Shown here: one piece after another, positions 1 through 5,674 of the stretch
Position numbering within the stretch: position 1 is the first letter of the stretch
Layout: each line of letters begins with the position of its first letter
Source of the DNA: Gammaproteobacteria bacterium
GTDB taxonomy: Bacteria; Pseudomonadota; Gammaproteobacteria; DSM-16500
NCBI GenBank assembly: GCA_004322325.1
Contig: SCTP01000285.1
Span: 1 to 5,674 of the forward strand
Direction of reading: 5' to 3'
Length of the DNA stretch: 5,674 nt
Notes under the pieces: model-generated
The model's database searches: none
Seen by the model: the letters and a program-made list of their open reading frames with translations, nothing else
Told to the model about the DNA's origin: nothing
Position numbers and translations under genes: made by a program

Positions 1-663
1 TGGGCGCGAAATGATAAGGGTAGAATCCGCGGCTTTATTTTAGAAAAAGACATGCCTGGTTTATCTGCACCCGTCATGCACGGCAAGTTAAGTTTACGGG
101 TTTCCATCACAGGTGAAATTATAATGGATGATGTTTTTGTTCCTGCTGAAAATGAATTGCCGCAGGCAGATGGCTTATCCGGCCCGCTCGGTTGTTTGGA
201 CAATGCTCGCTACGGTATCGCGTGGGGTGCGCTCGGTGCGGCTGAATTTTGCTGGCATGCTGCTCGGCAATATACACTTGACCGCAAGCAATTCGGTCAT
301 CCACTGGCAGCCAATCAATTGATTCAACATAAATTAGCCGTAATGCAAACGAATATTACCTTAGGTTTGCAGGGTTGCCTGCGCTTAGGCCGGCTGAAAG
401 ACGAAGGCCGCATTGAAACACCGATGATTTCCATGATGAAACGTTTTTCCACGCTGACAGCCTTGGAGGTGGCCCGTGAATCGCGAGATATGCATGGTGG
501 CAATGGGATAATGGAAGAATTTCAGGTGATGCGGCACATGGTGAATTTGGAAACGGTGAAAACGTATGAGGGTACGGCGGATATTCATGCCTTAATTTTA
601 GGTCGCGCCCAAACGGGGATTCAGGCATTTAAACCGTTAGGAAATATTAATCCTCCAAACTAA
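1..663 (+). CDS. gcdH: Glutaryl-CoA dehydrogenase, C-terminal part (5' end outside window)
   Basis: This is an acyl-CoA dehydrogenase family flavoenzyme that oxidises and decarboxylates glutaryl-CoA to crotonyl-CoA in lysine and tryptophan breakdown, passing electrons to ETF. The frame is open from base 1, so the gene starts upstream; 220 C-terminal residues are present against roughly 390-400 for the whole family. Seen in the sequence: the GFILEK..PGLSAP segment of the middle beta domain, then the all-helical C-terminal FAD domain with [31 protein letters not shown] and [16 protein letters not shown]. These blocks match my memory of human GCDH almost residue for residue, which separates it from general short-chain acyl-CoA dehydrogenases. 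The Glu of TYEGT (bases 568-570) is the family's catalytic base and is present. The 3' end overlaps the convergent ccmB gene by 17 bases. No damage is seen. Confidence 0.95.
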   Translation, partial: WARNDKGRIRGFILEKDMPGLSAPVMHGKLSLRVSITGEIIMDDVFVPAENELPQADGLSGPLGCLDNARYGIAWGALGAAEFCWHAARQYTLDRKQFGHPLAANQLIQHKLAVMQTNITLGLQGCLRLGRLKDEGRIETPMISMMKRFSTLTALEVARESRDMHGGNGIMEEFQVMRHMVNLETVKTYEGTADIHALILGRAQTGIQAFKPLGNINPPN

Positions 664-1318
664 CTCTCAACGTCGCCGCCACCGCCCAAGGCAATAAGGT
701 GACTGCCAATACGGACAGCCCCGCCAAAAACGCAAGCGGGCCTGCAATAGAAAACCCTGCTTGCGATTGCTGCACTATATTCACCCCAAAAATCAGCACC
801 GGCGTTACCAAGGGCAACATCAACAATCCTAATAATACTCCTTGCTGCCGCAATCCCAACGTCAACGCTACGCCTAAACTGCCCATCAGCGTCAGCACCG
901 GGGTGCCGAATAATAAGCTTAAGCACAATACCCCAATCGCTGAGGCTGACAAATGAAATAAACATCCCACTACCGGTGTCACTATCACTAACGGTAATTC
1001 TGTCACCATCCATTGCGCAGTTAATTTCATCAGCATGATCAAGCTTAATGGTATTGGATTTAATAAGAGCTGCTCGATATTGCCATCTTCTAAATCCATA
1101 AAAAATACATGCTCGATAGACAATAAACTTGCCAGCAAAGCAGCTATCCACACTCCACCCGGCATTAATTTTTGTAACCATACCGGATCAGGTGTTAATG
1201 CCAATGGAAATAAACTAATGACCACCACAAAAAAGCCTAGCGGATAAAGCCATTCTTGCGATCGACGTAGTAATAAAATTAATTCCAGGTAAAAAACCCA
1301 CCAGAGTGTTTTTAGCAT
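647..1318 (-). CDS. ccmB: CcmB, membrane subunit of the cytochrome c maturation ABC complex
   Basis: CcmB is an inner-membrane permease subunit that works with CcmA, CcmC and CcmD to release heme-loaded CcmE for cytochrome c assembly in the periplasm. The 223-residue product compares with 220 in E. coli. It begins [15 protein letters not shown], followed by about six hydrophobic segments (near residues 24-42, 54-70, 98-122, 127-150, 158-183 and 192-215). Family landmarks include the ISLFPLAL stretch, [12 protein letters not shown] (about 75-86), the WMVTELPL block and the [26 protein letters not shown] block. I chose the ATG at 1318 over an in-frame start at 1354: it gives the family N-terminus, has GAGG (bases 1327-1330) 8 nt upstream, and overlaps the ccmA stop as ATGCTAA, which implies translational coupling. 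No ccmC follows. The next gene is convergent glutaryl-CoA dehydrogenase. Confidence 0.95.
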   Translation of the reverse strand: MLKTLWWVFYLELILLLRRSQEWLYPLGFFVVVISLFPLALTPDPVWLQKLMPGGVWIAALLASLLSIEHVFFMDLEDGNIEQLLLNPIPLSLIMLMKLTAQWMVTELPLVIVTPVVGCLFHLSASAIGVLCLSLLFGTPVLTLMGSLGVALTLGLRQQGVLLGLLMLPLVTPVLIFGVNIVQQSQAGFSIAGPLAFLAGLSVLAVTLLPWAVAATLRVSLED

Positions 1319-1911
1319 GAAGCTAACCTCACTCGCTGCATTGGGGCTTGGCATGTAATAGGATGATGCGAACTAATAATACTCATGCCGCCTTGTTGCG
1401 CATGTTCTTCCAAGCGCGCTAGCATGATGGCTTGCGTAGATACATCTAATGCCGTGAAGGGTTCATCTAAAATCCATAGTTTTTTAGGGATAAGAAATAA
1501 TTTAGCCAACGCTACACGACGTTTTTGACCAGCGGATAAATAACGTGCCGGTGTGTTTTGGTACGAATCCAATTGCAAGCGTGATAAAACCGTTAACGAT
1601 ACATCATCCTGCCCAGCGAGATAAGCCGCTAAACGCAAATTTTCTTTAACGGTTAATCCTAACTTAATGCCATTCAAATGGCCAAGGTAATGCAACTCTT
1701 CCCTTGAGACACCTTGCCACGTAATCGTACCGCTCGTTGGTGTCGATAGACCAGCGAGTAAGCGGAGTAAGCTGGATTTGCCGGATCCATTCGGTCCTTC
1801 GACTAAAAGAATTTCACCCGCCTGCAAATGAAAACAGACATTTTCAAACACCACTCGCTGTTGACGAATACAGCTGACATGAGTTACTTGCAACGTGAAA
1901 GCTGTATTCAT
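1312..1911 (-). CDS. ccmA: CcmA, ATPase subunit of the cytochrome c maturation ABC complex
   Basis: CcmA is the cytoplasmic ATP-binding subunit of the CcmABCD complex; its ATP hydrolysis drives release of holo-CcmE. The 199-residue product shows the ABC hallmarks: Walker A GPNGSGKS (residues 39-46), signature LSAGQKRR (125-132), Walker B LWILDEP (145-151) with FTALD after it, and a switch His in SSHHP (about 182). The sequence YLGHLNGIK and the run LSAGQKRRVALAKL are characteristic of CcmA rather than other small exporters. A TTG at 1926 could add five residues, but it has no ribosome-binding site. The ATG at 1911 has AAGGA just upstream, formed partly by the stop codon of the preceding barrel gene. 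The gene lies between that barrel gene (7-nt gap) and ccmB (7-nt overlap), so all three are probably translated from one mRNA. Confidence 0.95.
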   Translation of the reverse strand: MNTAFTLQVTHVSCIRQQRVVFENVCFHLQAGEILLVEGPNGSGKSSLLRLLAGLSTPTSGTITWQGVSREELHYLGHLNGIKLGLTVKENLRLAAYLAGQDDVSLTVLSRLQLDSYQNTPARYLSAGQKRRVALAKLFLIPKKLWILDEPFTALDVSTQAIMLARLEEHAQQGGMSIISSHHPITCQAPMQRVRLASC

Positions 1912-1918
1912 GGCATCC

Positions 1919-2557
1919 TTAATCAAATAAATAACTAATACCTATCCCAATATCATTCGAACCAGAATTACCCGCATGATAAAGACCATACGCGCCTGAG
2001 CGATGATGGACCCGTGCTGCTAATTGTAATTGCGGATAACTCGGCAGTGCAAACGTGGCTTCAAACATCAGATAGTTGAGAAAGCGTTTCGTATTATCGT
2101 TATCATCTTTTTCGATAGCAGGCACGGACGTCGCGTAGGAAACCCCCTCGGCAAAAGCGAATGAGGTATTCACATACTGATTCCACGGCAGATTCGCCCA
2201 ACGGAAAATAACGTAAGGGTCGAATTCATAAATCGTATGCTCATTATCCCCATCGCGTACTGTCACATTCCCTGCCAATTGCACGACGCCTACGATCGGA
2301 TTCACCAGTCGGCGCAGAAAGTTATCTTCACTTAAGGTATGCGCCACTTCAACCGATTGAATATGTTCCGGCCAGCGGTCGAGGTCTTGGAGGGACAAGA
2401 CTTGCAAGAGTGAGTTATTCACCGTAAAGCCATAGTAATAAAGCACCGACCAGGGATGCTGGTCATATAAGGAGGGGGTAGCGCCCATGGCGGTAAAAGA
2501 GATGAAACTTCCCCATAAGATGATAAGGCCTCGCTTAATTGTGTGATAGCATGACAT
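1919..2557 (-). CDS. Outer-membrane beta-barrel protein, PagL / acyloxyacyl hydrolase-like
   Basis: The 212-residue product has an N-terminal signal peptide (basic HTIKR, hydrophobic GLIILWGSFISFTAMGA, likely cleavage near residue 26) and then alternating polar/aromatic segments of an outer-membrane barrel, ending in GIGISYLF plus one Asp. Near the C-terminus is ARVHHRSGAYGLY (residues 181-193), whose H185-x-S187 fits the His-x-Ser pair of the lipid A 3-O-deacylase PagL. The acidic third residue of PagL, a Glu shortly after an Asn-Asp, is not evident: here N201-D202 is followed by IGIG. Similar proteins with WNQYVNTSFAFAEGVSYAT-like and HHRSG motifs are, to my recollection, usually left as hypothetical, so lipid A deacylation is only a possibility. 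The start ATG at 2557 has AGGA 11 nt upstream. It is the first gene of the unit that continues into ccmA and ccmB. Confidence 0.72.
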   Translation of the reverse strand: MSCYHTIKRGLIILWGSFISFTAMGATPSLYDQHPWSVLYYYGFTVNNSLLQVLSLQDLDRWPEHIQSVEVAHTLSEDNFLRRLVNPIVGVVQLAGNVTVRDGDNEHTIYEFDPYVIFRWANLPWNQYVNTSFAFAEGVSYATSVPAIEKDDNDNTKRFLNYLMFEATFALPSYPQLQLAARVHHRSGAYGLYHAGNSGSNDIGIGISYLFD

Positions 2558-2587
2558 TGTTATATTTTTCCTACGCTCAAATCCCTC

Positions 2588-2616
2588 CTTTTAAAAAGTA
2601 TCTTGTTCTATGTCAA
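2588..2616 (-). promoter_or_regulatory. Predicted sigma70 promoter for the barrel-ccmA-ccmB unit
   Basis: On the minus strand a perfect -35 box TTGACA (bases 2616-2611) is followed after 17 nt by TAAAAG (2593-2588), which matches 4 of 6 positions of the -10 consensus. Transcription would begin near 2581, leaving a leader of about 24 nt that contains the AGGA ribosome-binding site of the barrel gene. Its -35 box lies inside the spacer of the rightward rpsO promoter. It was read by eye from the consensus and not scored. Confidence 0.5.
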
Positions 2617-2631
2617 GTACCCGGATACAAT
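2603..2631 (+). promoter_or_regulatory. Predicted sigma70 promoter for rpsO(-pnp)
   Basis: TTGTTC (2603-2608, 3 of 6 consensus bases) is separated by 17 nt from TACAAT (2626-2631, 5 of 6). Initiation would fall near 2638, about 40 nt before the rpsO start. The -10 box and the spacing are good and the -35 box is weak. The site overlaps the oppositely directed promoter of the barrel-ccmAB unit. Confidence 0.5.
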
Positions 2632-2678
2632 AACCGGTTTCTATAGACCGATGAAGTTACTTAGTGGAGATTGGATTC

Positions 2679-2948
2679 ATGTCGTTAACAACTGCCGCCA
2701 AGGCGGAGATTATCAAAACTTATCAACGTAGCGAAGGCGATACGGGTTCATCCGAAGTCCAAATCGCGCTGCTAACAGGCCAGATTAACAATATTACTGA
2801 GCATTTAAAGAGCCACAAAAAAGACGTTCATAGCCGTCATGGTTTAATGAATATGGTCAGCCAACGCCGTAAGTTGATGCGCTATTTGAAGGGCCAAAAT
2901 TTACAGCGTTACCAGAGTATAATCAAAGAGTTAGATATACGCGGCTAA
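2679..2948 (+). CDS. rpsO: 30S ribosomal protein S15
   Basis: S15 binds the central domain of 16S rRNA (helices 20-22) early in 30S assembly and forms bridge B4 to the large subunit. The product is 89 residues, the same length as in E. coli, and is all helical. Family residues seen include [15 protein letters not shown] near the start, H42, D49 and S52 in [16 protein letters not shown] (the conserved rRNA-contact set), and the basic [12 protein letters not shown] block (59-70). I chose the ATG at 2679 because it gives the family N-terminus MSLTTAAK and has GGAGA (2666-2670) 8 nt upstream; a GTG at 2664 in frame would add five unconserved residues. pnp follows in the same direction. The gene upstream is divergent, not truB as in many gammaproteobacteria. 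Confidence 0.98.
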   Translation: MSLTTAAKAEIIKTYQRSEGDTGSSEVQIALLTGQINNITEHLKSHKKDVHSRHGLMNMVSQRRKLMRYLKGQNLQRYQSIIKELDIRG

Positions 2949-2988
2949 TTCGCTCTCTTGAAGCGTTTTACTGCCAAACACCTCACCC

Positions 2989-3048
2989 CTGCTTACCTCG
3001 ATCCGATCCTCTTAAGATACAAAAGTGAATCACAATCGAGGCAAGCGG
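2989..3048 (+). promoter_or_regulatory. Long imperfect hairpin in the rpsO-pnp gap, possible RNase III / PNPase control site
   Basis: The arms 2989-3002 (CTGCTTACCTCGAT) and 3035-3048 (ATCGAGGCAAGCGG) can pair over 14 positions with one G-U pair and one A-C mismatch, closing a 32-nt loop. No T-run follows, so it is not an ordinary terminator. In E. coli the pnp leader folds into a long duplex that RNase III cleaves, after which PNPase represses its own mRNA. The position here, between rpsO and pnp and about 46 nt before the pnp start, suggests the same role; this is inference. An alternative pairing of CTTACC (2992-2997) with GGTAAG (3050-3055) exists. Confidence 0.5.
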
Positions 3049-3083
3049 CGGTAAGAGCTTAGAAATTGTAATTTAAGATGATT

Positions 3084-3089
3084 AGGTGA
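3084..3089 (+). promoter_or_regulatory. Ribosome-binding site that decides the pnp start
   Basis: AGGTGA is a six-base match to the Shine-Dalgarno consensus GGAGGTGA and ends 5 nt before a TTG codon at 3095. This spacing supports TTG as the pnp start. The GTG at 3086 in the same frame lies inside the site and lacks a good site of its own. Confidence 0.6.
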
Positions 3090-3094
3090 TTAAT

Positions 3095-5209
3095 TTGAGA
3101 CCCATTAAAAAGACTTTTCGTTACGGCAACCATACCGTAACACTGGAAACAGGGACGATCGCTCGTCAAGCAACGGCGGCGGTACTCGTCAGCATGGATG
3201 ACACGGTGGTGTTAGTGACAGTTGTCGCACAAGAAAGTGCATCCGAAGAAAGAGACTTTTTCCCTCTTACCGTGAATTACCAAGAGCGCTCGTATGCGGC
3301 AGGCCGTATCCCGGGTGGCTACTTTAAGCGTGAAGGCAAGCCGAGCGAGAAAGAGACATTAACCTCTCGCTTGATCGATAGGCCATTACGCCCCCTCTTC
3401 CCCAAAGGATTCAACTTCGAAGTCCAAGTGATTGCGACGGTGTTATCCATGAATCCTGAGATCGATCCCGATGTTCCTGCCCTGATCGGTGCTTCCGCAG
3501 CGGTTGCCTTGTCTGGCGTGCCGGTGACAAGTCATTTAGCGGCTGCCCGCGTGGGTTATTGCGATGGCAATTATGTATTAAATCCAACGATTCCCCAACT
3601 CCAAACCTCTGCCCTCGATATGGTGGTGGCGGGTACGGAAAATGCCGTGCTGATGGTGGAGTCGGAAGCCAAAGAGTTACCGGAATCGGTCATGTTGGGA
3701 GCGGTGATGTTTGCGCATCGTGAAATGCAGACTGTCATTAAGGTGATTAAAGAAATGGTGGCGGAATCCGGTGTCACGACGTGGGGATGGTCGCCACCAG
3801 CGATTAATCCGGATTTGGAAAAACGCGTGATCGACTTATGCAAGGCGGATATTGAAAAAGCGTATCAAATTAAAGATAAGCAAGCACGCCAAGACACGGT
3901 GGCTGAATTGCGTGCTCGGGTGATTGACCAAATCGTTGCGGATAATGCTGGGAAAGAAGATGAAGTATTGCTAGCGGCTGATACGAAGTACATCTTCAAT
4001 AATTTAGAACGGGATGTTGTACGCGGACGTATTTTGCAACATCAGCCCCGTATTGATGGTCGGGATACGAAAACGGTTCGACCCATTACCATTCAAACCG
4101 GCGTGTTACCACGTACCCATGGTTCGGCTTTATTTACTCGCGGTGAGACACAAGCCATCGTGGTAGCGACCTTAGGTACCGAGCGCGATGCACAAACGAT
4201 TGATGCATTGGAAGGGGAACGTAAAGAAAACTTCATGCTGCATTACAATTTTCCTCCTTACTCAGTGGGTGAAGTGGGCATGGTGGGGAGTCCGAAACGG
4301 CGTGAAATTGGCCATGGTAATTTGGCTAAGCGCGGTGTTTCGCCTGTATTGCCGGCACAGAAAGACTTTTCGTATGTGTTGCGGGTGGTTTCTGAAATCA
4401 CGGAATCCAATGGTTCCAGTTCGATGGCGACGGTGTGCGGAACGAGTTTAGCGTTGATGGATGCCGGTGTGCCGATCAAATCCCACGTGGCGGGGGTGGC
4501 CATGGGGTTAGTGAAAGAAGGTGACCAGTTTGCGGTGTTAACCGATATTTTAGGTGATGAAGATCATCTCGGTGACATGGATTTCAAAGTAGCGGGTACG
4601 ACTGACGGTGTGACAGCGTTGCAAATGGATATCAAGATTGATGGGATTACAGAAGCCATCATGCAGCGCGCGCTAGAACAAGCACGTGATGGGCGTATTC
4701 ATATTTTGGGTATCATGAATCAAACGATTAGCGGTCCGCGGCAAGAAATGTCTGCTTATGCTCCCCGTATCTTAACCATGCGTATTCCGACGGATAAGAT
4801 CCGTGACATCATTGGCAAGGGTGGCGTGACCATTCGTGCGTTGACGGAAGAAACGGGAACAGTGGTGGATATTAGTGATGATGGTGTGGTGAAGATCGCG
4901 GCGGCGGATTTAGCGGCGTGTGAAGAAGCGATGCACCGCATTGAGCGGATCACGGCGGACGTGGCCATTGGTCAGGTGTATGAAGGGACAGTGACGAAGT
5001 TGATGGACTTCGGTGCGTTTGTGACGTTCTTGCCAGGTAAGCAAGGGTTAGTGCACATTTCGCAAATTTCACATGAACGCGTGGCGCAAGTGAGTGATAA
5101 GTTGGCGGAAGGGCAAGTGGTGAAAGTGAAAGTGCTTGAGATTGACCGCCAAGGACGCATTCGGTTGAGTATGAAGGAAGTGGAAGCGAGTACGAACGCG
5201 CAATCGTAA
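3095..5209 (+). CDS. pnp: Polyribonucleotide nucleotidyltransferase (PNPase)
   Basis: PNPase is a trimeric, phosphate-dependent 3'-5' exoribonuclease of the cytoplasm and a core enzyme of mRNA decay, often bound to RNase E. The 704-residue product is complete: RNase PH domain 1 (about 10-215, with the YFKREG.PSE loop near 76-79), an alpha-helical linker domain (about 235-315), RNase PH domain 2 (about 320-545), a KH domain with IIGKGG (about 560-615) and an S1 domain with [16 protein letters not shown] (about 622-690). Catalytic-site sequences are intact: ESNGSSSMA (about 434-442) and [16 protein letters not shown] with the two metal-binding Asp. The TTG start is chosen from AGGTGA at 3084-3089 and the resulting N-terminus, which fits Coxiella-like PNPases; GTG at 3086 would add three residues and is the main alternative. 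E. coli pnp also starts with TTG. The C-terminal tail after S1 is short. A terminator follows the stop. Confidence 0.97.
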   Translation: MRPIKKTFRYGNHTVTLETGTIARQATAAVLVSMDDTVVLVTVVAQESASEERDFFPLTVNYQERSYAAGRIPGGYFKREGKPSEKETLTSRLIDRPLRPLFPKGFNFEVQVIATVLSMNPEIDPDVPALIGASAAVALSGVPVTSHLAAARVGYCDGNYVLNPTIPQLQTSALDMVVAGTENAVLMVESEAKELPESVMLGAVMFAHREMQTVIKVIKEMVAESGVTTWGWSPPAINPDLEKRVIDLCKADIEKAYQIKDKQARQDTVAELRARVIDQIVADNAGKEDEVLLAADTKYIFNNLERDVVRGRILQHQPRIDGRDTKTVRPITIQTGVLPRTHGSALFTRGETQAIVVATLGTERDAQTIDALEGERKENFMLHYNFPPYSVGEVGMVGSPKRREIGHGNLAKRGVSPVLPAQKDFSYVLRVVSEITESNGSSSMATVCGTSLALMDAGVPIKSHVAGVAMGLVKEGDQFAVLTDILGDEDHLGDMDFKVAGTTDGVTALQMDIKIDGITEAIMQRALEQARDGRIHILGIMNQTISGPRQEMSAYAPRILTMRIPTDKIRDIIGKGGVTIRALTEETGTVVDISDDGVVKIAAADLAACEEAMHRIERITADVAIGQVYEGTVTKLMDFGAFVTFLPGKQGLVHISQISHERVAQVSDKLAEGQVVKVKVLEIDRQGRIRLSMKEVEASTNAQS

Positions 5210-5230
5210 GTAAGATGGTTGTTAGAAAAG

Positions 5231-5263
5231 AAAAGGCACTTTTTTAGGTGCCTTTTTTATTTA
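5231..5263. terminator. Intrinsic terminator of pnp, probably bidirectional
   Basis: AAAAGGCAC (5231-5239) pairs perfectly with GTGCCTTTT (5248-5256) around an 8-nt loop, and a T-rich tract continues to about 5269 on the plus strand. The stop of pnp is 21 nt upstream. On the minus strand the same stem is followed by TTTTCTTTTC, so it should also stop transcription arriving from the leftward gene, whose TAA (5261-5263) sits at the base of the stem. Confidence 0.9.
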
Positions 5264-5674
5264 TTTTTTCTTGTTATTTTTTACAGAAAAGTCTGTTCCT
5301 AACACTTTGTCTATATTATTAATAATAGGCATTAACTTTTTTCTTAAACGGCTTTTCTCGTCTAATTTGTTAACAGCTTCTTGTAATATCTTACGTATTT
5401 CTTCGATTTTTGTTTGCATAGGAAGCTTAGAATCGTTTTCTACCTTATTGATTCTTTCAGCTAAGCCACCTTTGCCATCAATATAGTTAATATGTTGAGC
5501 TTTGAAGAAACGGCCAAAAAGGAAAGAACGTCTACCTGATTTTCTATATTCTGCGAATGTATCATCAATTGATTGAGCGATGAAGCTTAGCGTGTGGGAT
5601 ATTTTTAAATCATTTATTTGATTCTGTACGCGAGATGGTTCTATTGATGCATTTTGAATGGAATATTCTTTACC
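5261..5674 (-). CDS. Unrecognised AT-rich gene, C-terminal 137 residues (5' end outside window)
   Basis: An uninterrupted frame runs leftward from the right edge to TAA at 5261, giving 137 residues with no stop. I do not recognise the family. The fragment looks soluble: QNQINDLKISHTLSFIAQSIDD, a basic-aromatic patch YRKSGRRSFLFGRFFKAQ (about residues 48-65), a short GKGG turn, then a helical, charged segment (KIEEIRKILQEAVNKLDEKSRLRKK begins near 93) that may form a coiled coil, and a lysine-rich end (KNNKKK). No membrane segment is apparent. GC is about 32% over 5281-5674, well below pnp (58% in a sampled 60-base row near its end), which may mean acquisition by transfer. In Legionellales such orphan AT-rich genes are sometimes secreted effectors, but nothing here proves that. 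It ends at the shared terminator. Confidence 0.75.
   Translation of the reverse strand, partial: GKEYSIQNASIEPSRVQNQINDLKISHTLSFIAQSIDDTFAEYRKSGRRSFLFGRFFKAQHINYIDGKGGLAERINKVENDSKLPMQTKIEEIRKILQEAVNKLDEKSRLRKKLMPIINNIDKVLGTDFSVKNNKKK

Noticed and set aside
1319..1354. Upstream in-frame start for ccmB adding 12 residues
   Set aside because: The extra residues lie fully inside the ccmA C-terminus and do not fit the CcmB N-terminus, whereas the ATG at 1318 has a well-spaced GAGG site.
1912..1926. TTG start for ccmA adding five residues
   Set aside because: There is no ribosome-binding site before it, and it would overlap the barrel gene; ATG at 1911 has AAGGA just upstream.
2583..2590. AAGGAGGG on the minus strand as a ribosome-binding site for a longer barrel protein
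   Set aside because: No start codon in the barrel frame lies between it and ATG 2557; the nearby TTG is too close and runs into a stop after six codons. It overlaps the predicted -10 box.
2635..2650. Small hairpin CGGTTTCTATAGACCG as an S15 operator
   Set aside because: The predicted start near 2638 would leave the 5' arm only partly transcribed, and the 6-bp stem is weak.
2664..2678. GTG start for rpsO
   Set aside because: It adds five residues absent from S15 and contains the ribosome-binding site for the ATG at 2679.
2951..2970. CGCT/AGCG hairpin followed by TTTTA as an rpsO terminator
   Set aside because: The stem is only 4 bp and the T-run is short; at most a weak attenuator.
3571..3843. 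Antisense and off-frame open frames inside pnp and other genes
   Set aside because: They have no independent start signals or family resemblance and lie wholly inside strongly conserved coding sequence.
5271..5486. Plus-strand 71-residue hydrophobic frame after pnp
   Set aside because: It is antisense to the continuous leftward frame, lacks a ribosome-binding site, and its hydrophobicity comes from reading AT-rich lysine codons backwards.

Overview
The window reads as chromosomal DNA of a gammaproteobacterium. The 89-residue S15, the rpsO-pnp gene pair and a PNPase with a short 'x-I-K-K-T-F-R-Y-G' N-terminus recall the Legionellales, in particular Coxiella-like bacteria. That placement rests on remembered family sequences, not on a search. 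Most of the window has moderate GC. The last ~400 bases fall to about 32% GC.

Layout, left to right. (1) The C-terminal half of glutaryl-CoA dehydrogenase runs rightward and is cut by the left edge. (2) A leftward three-gene unit follows in transcription order: an outer-membrane beta-barrel protein with a PagL-like His-x-Ser motif, then ccmA, then ccmB. The genes are nearly fused: 7 nt separate the barrel gene from ccmA, and ccmA and ccmB overlap by 7 nt. The unit ends by overlapping the dehydrogenase gene tail to tail. (3) A ~120-bp divergent control region has two interleaved sigma70-type promoters, one leftward and one rightward. (4) rpsO and pnp run rightward, separated by a gap with a long imperfect hairpin that resembles in position the RNase III-cleaved leader known from E. 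coli pnp. (5) A strong hairpin terminator, probably working both ways, closes pnp. (6) The C-terminal 137 codons of an unrecognised AT-rich gene enter leftward from the right edge.

Functionally, CcmA and CcmB are the ATPase and a membrane subunit of the cytochrome c maturation ABC complex, which needs CcmC, D and E. Those genes are not adjacent here, so they must lie elsewhere or be absent. S15 assembles the 30S platform and PNPase degrades RNA; their linkage is ancient and co-regulated. Here, however, rpsO is not preceded by truB, its usual neighbour. The dehydrogenase belongs to lysine/tryptophan catabolism and has no evident link to its neighbours.

No mobile element, CRISPR array, tRNA or rRNA was seen. 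I do not see a clear new multi-gene system. The least explained items are the AT-rich gene at the right edge and the barrel protein coupled to ccmAB.
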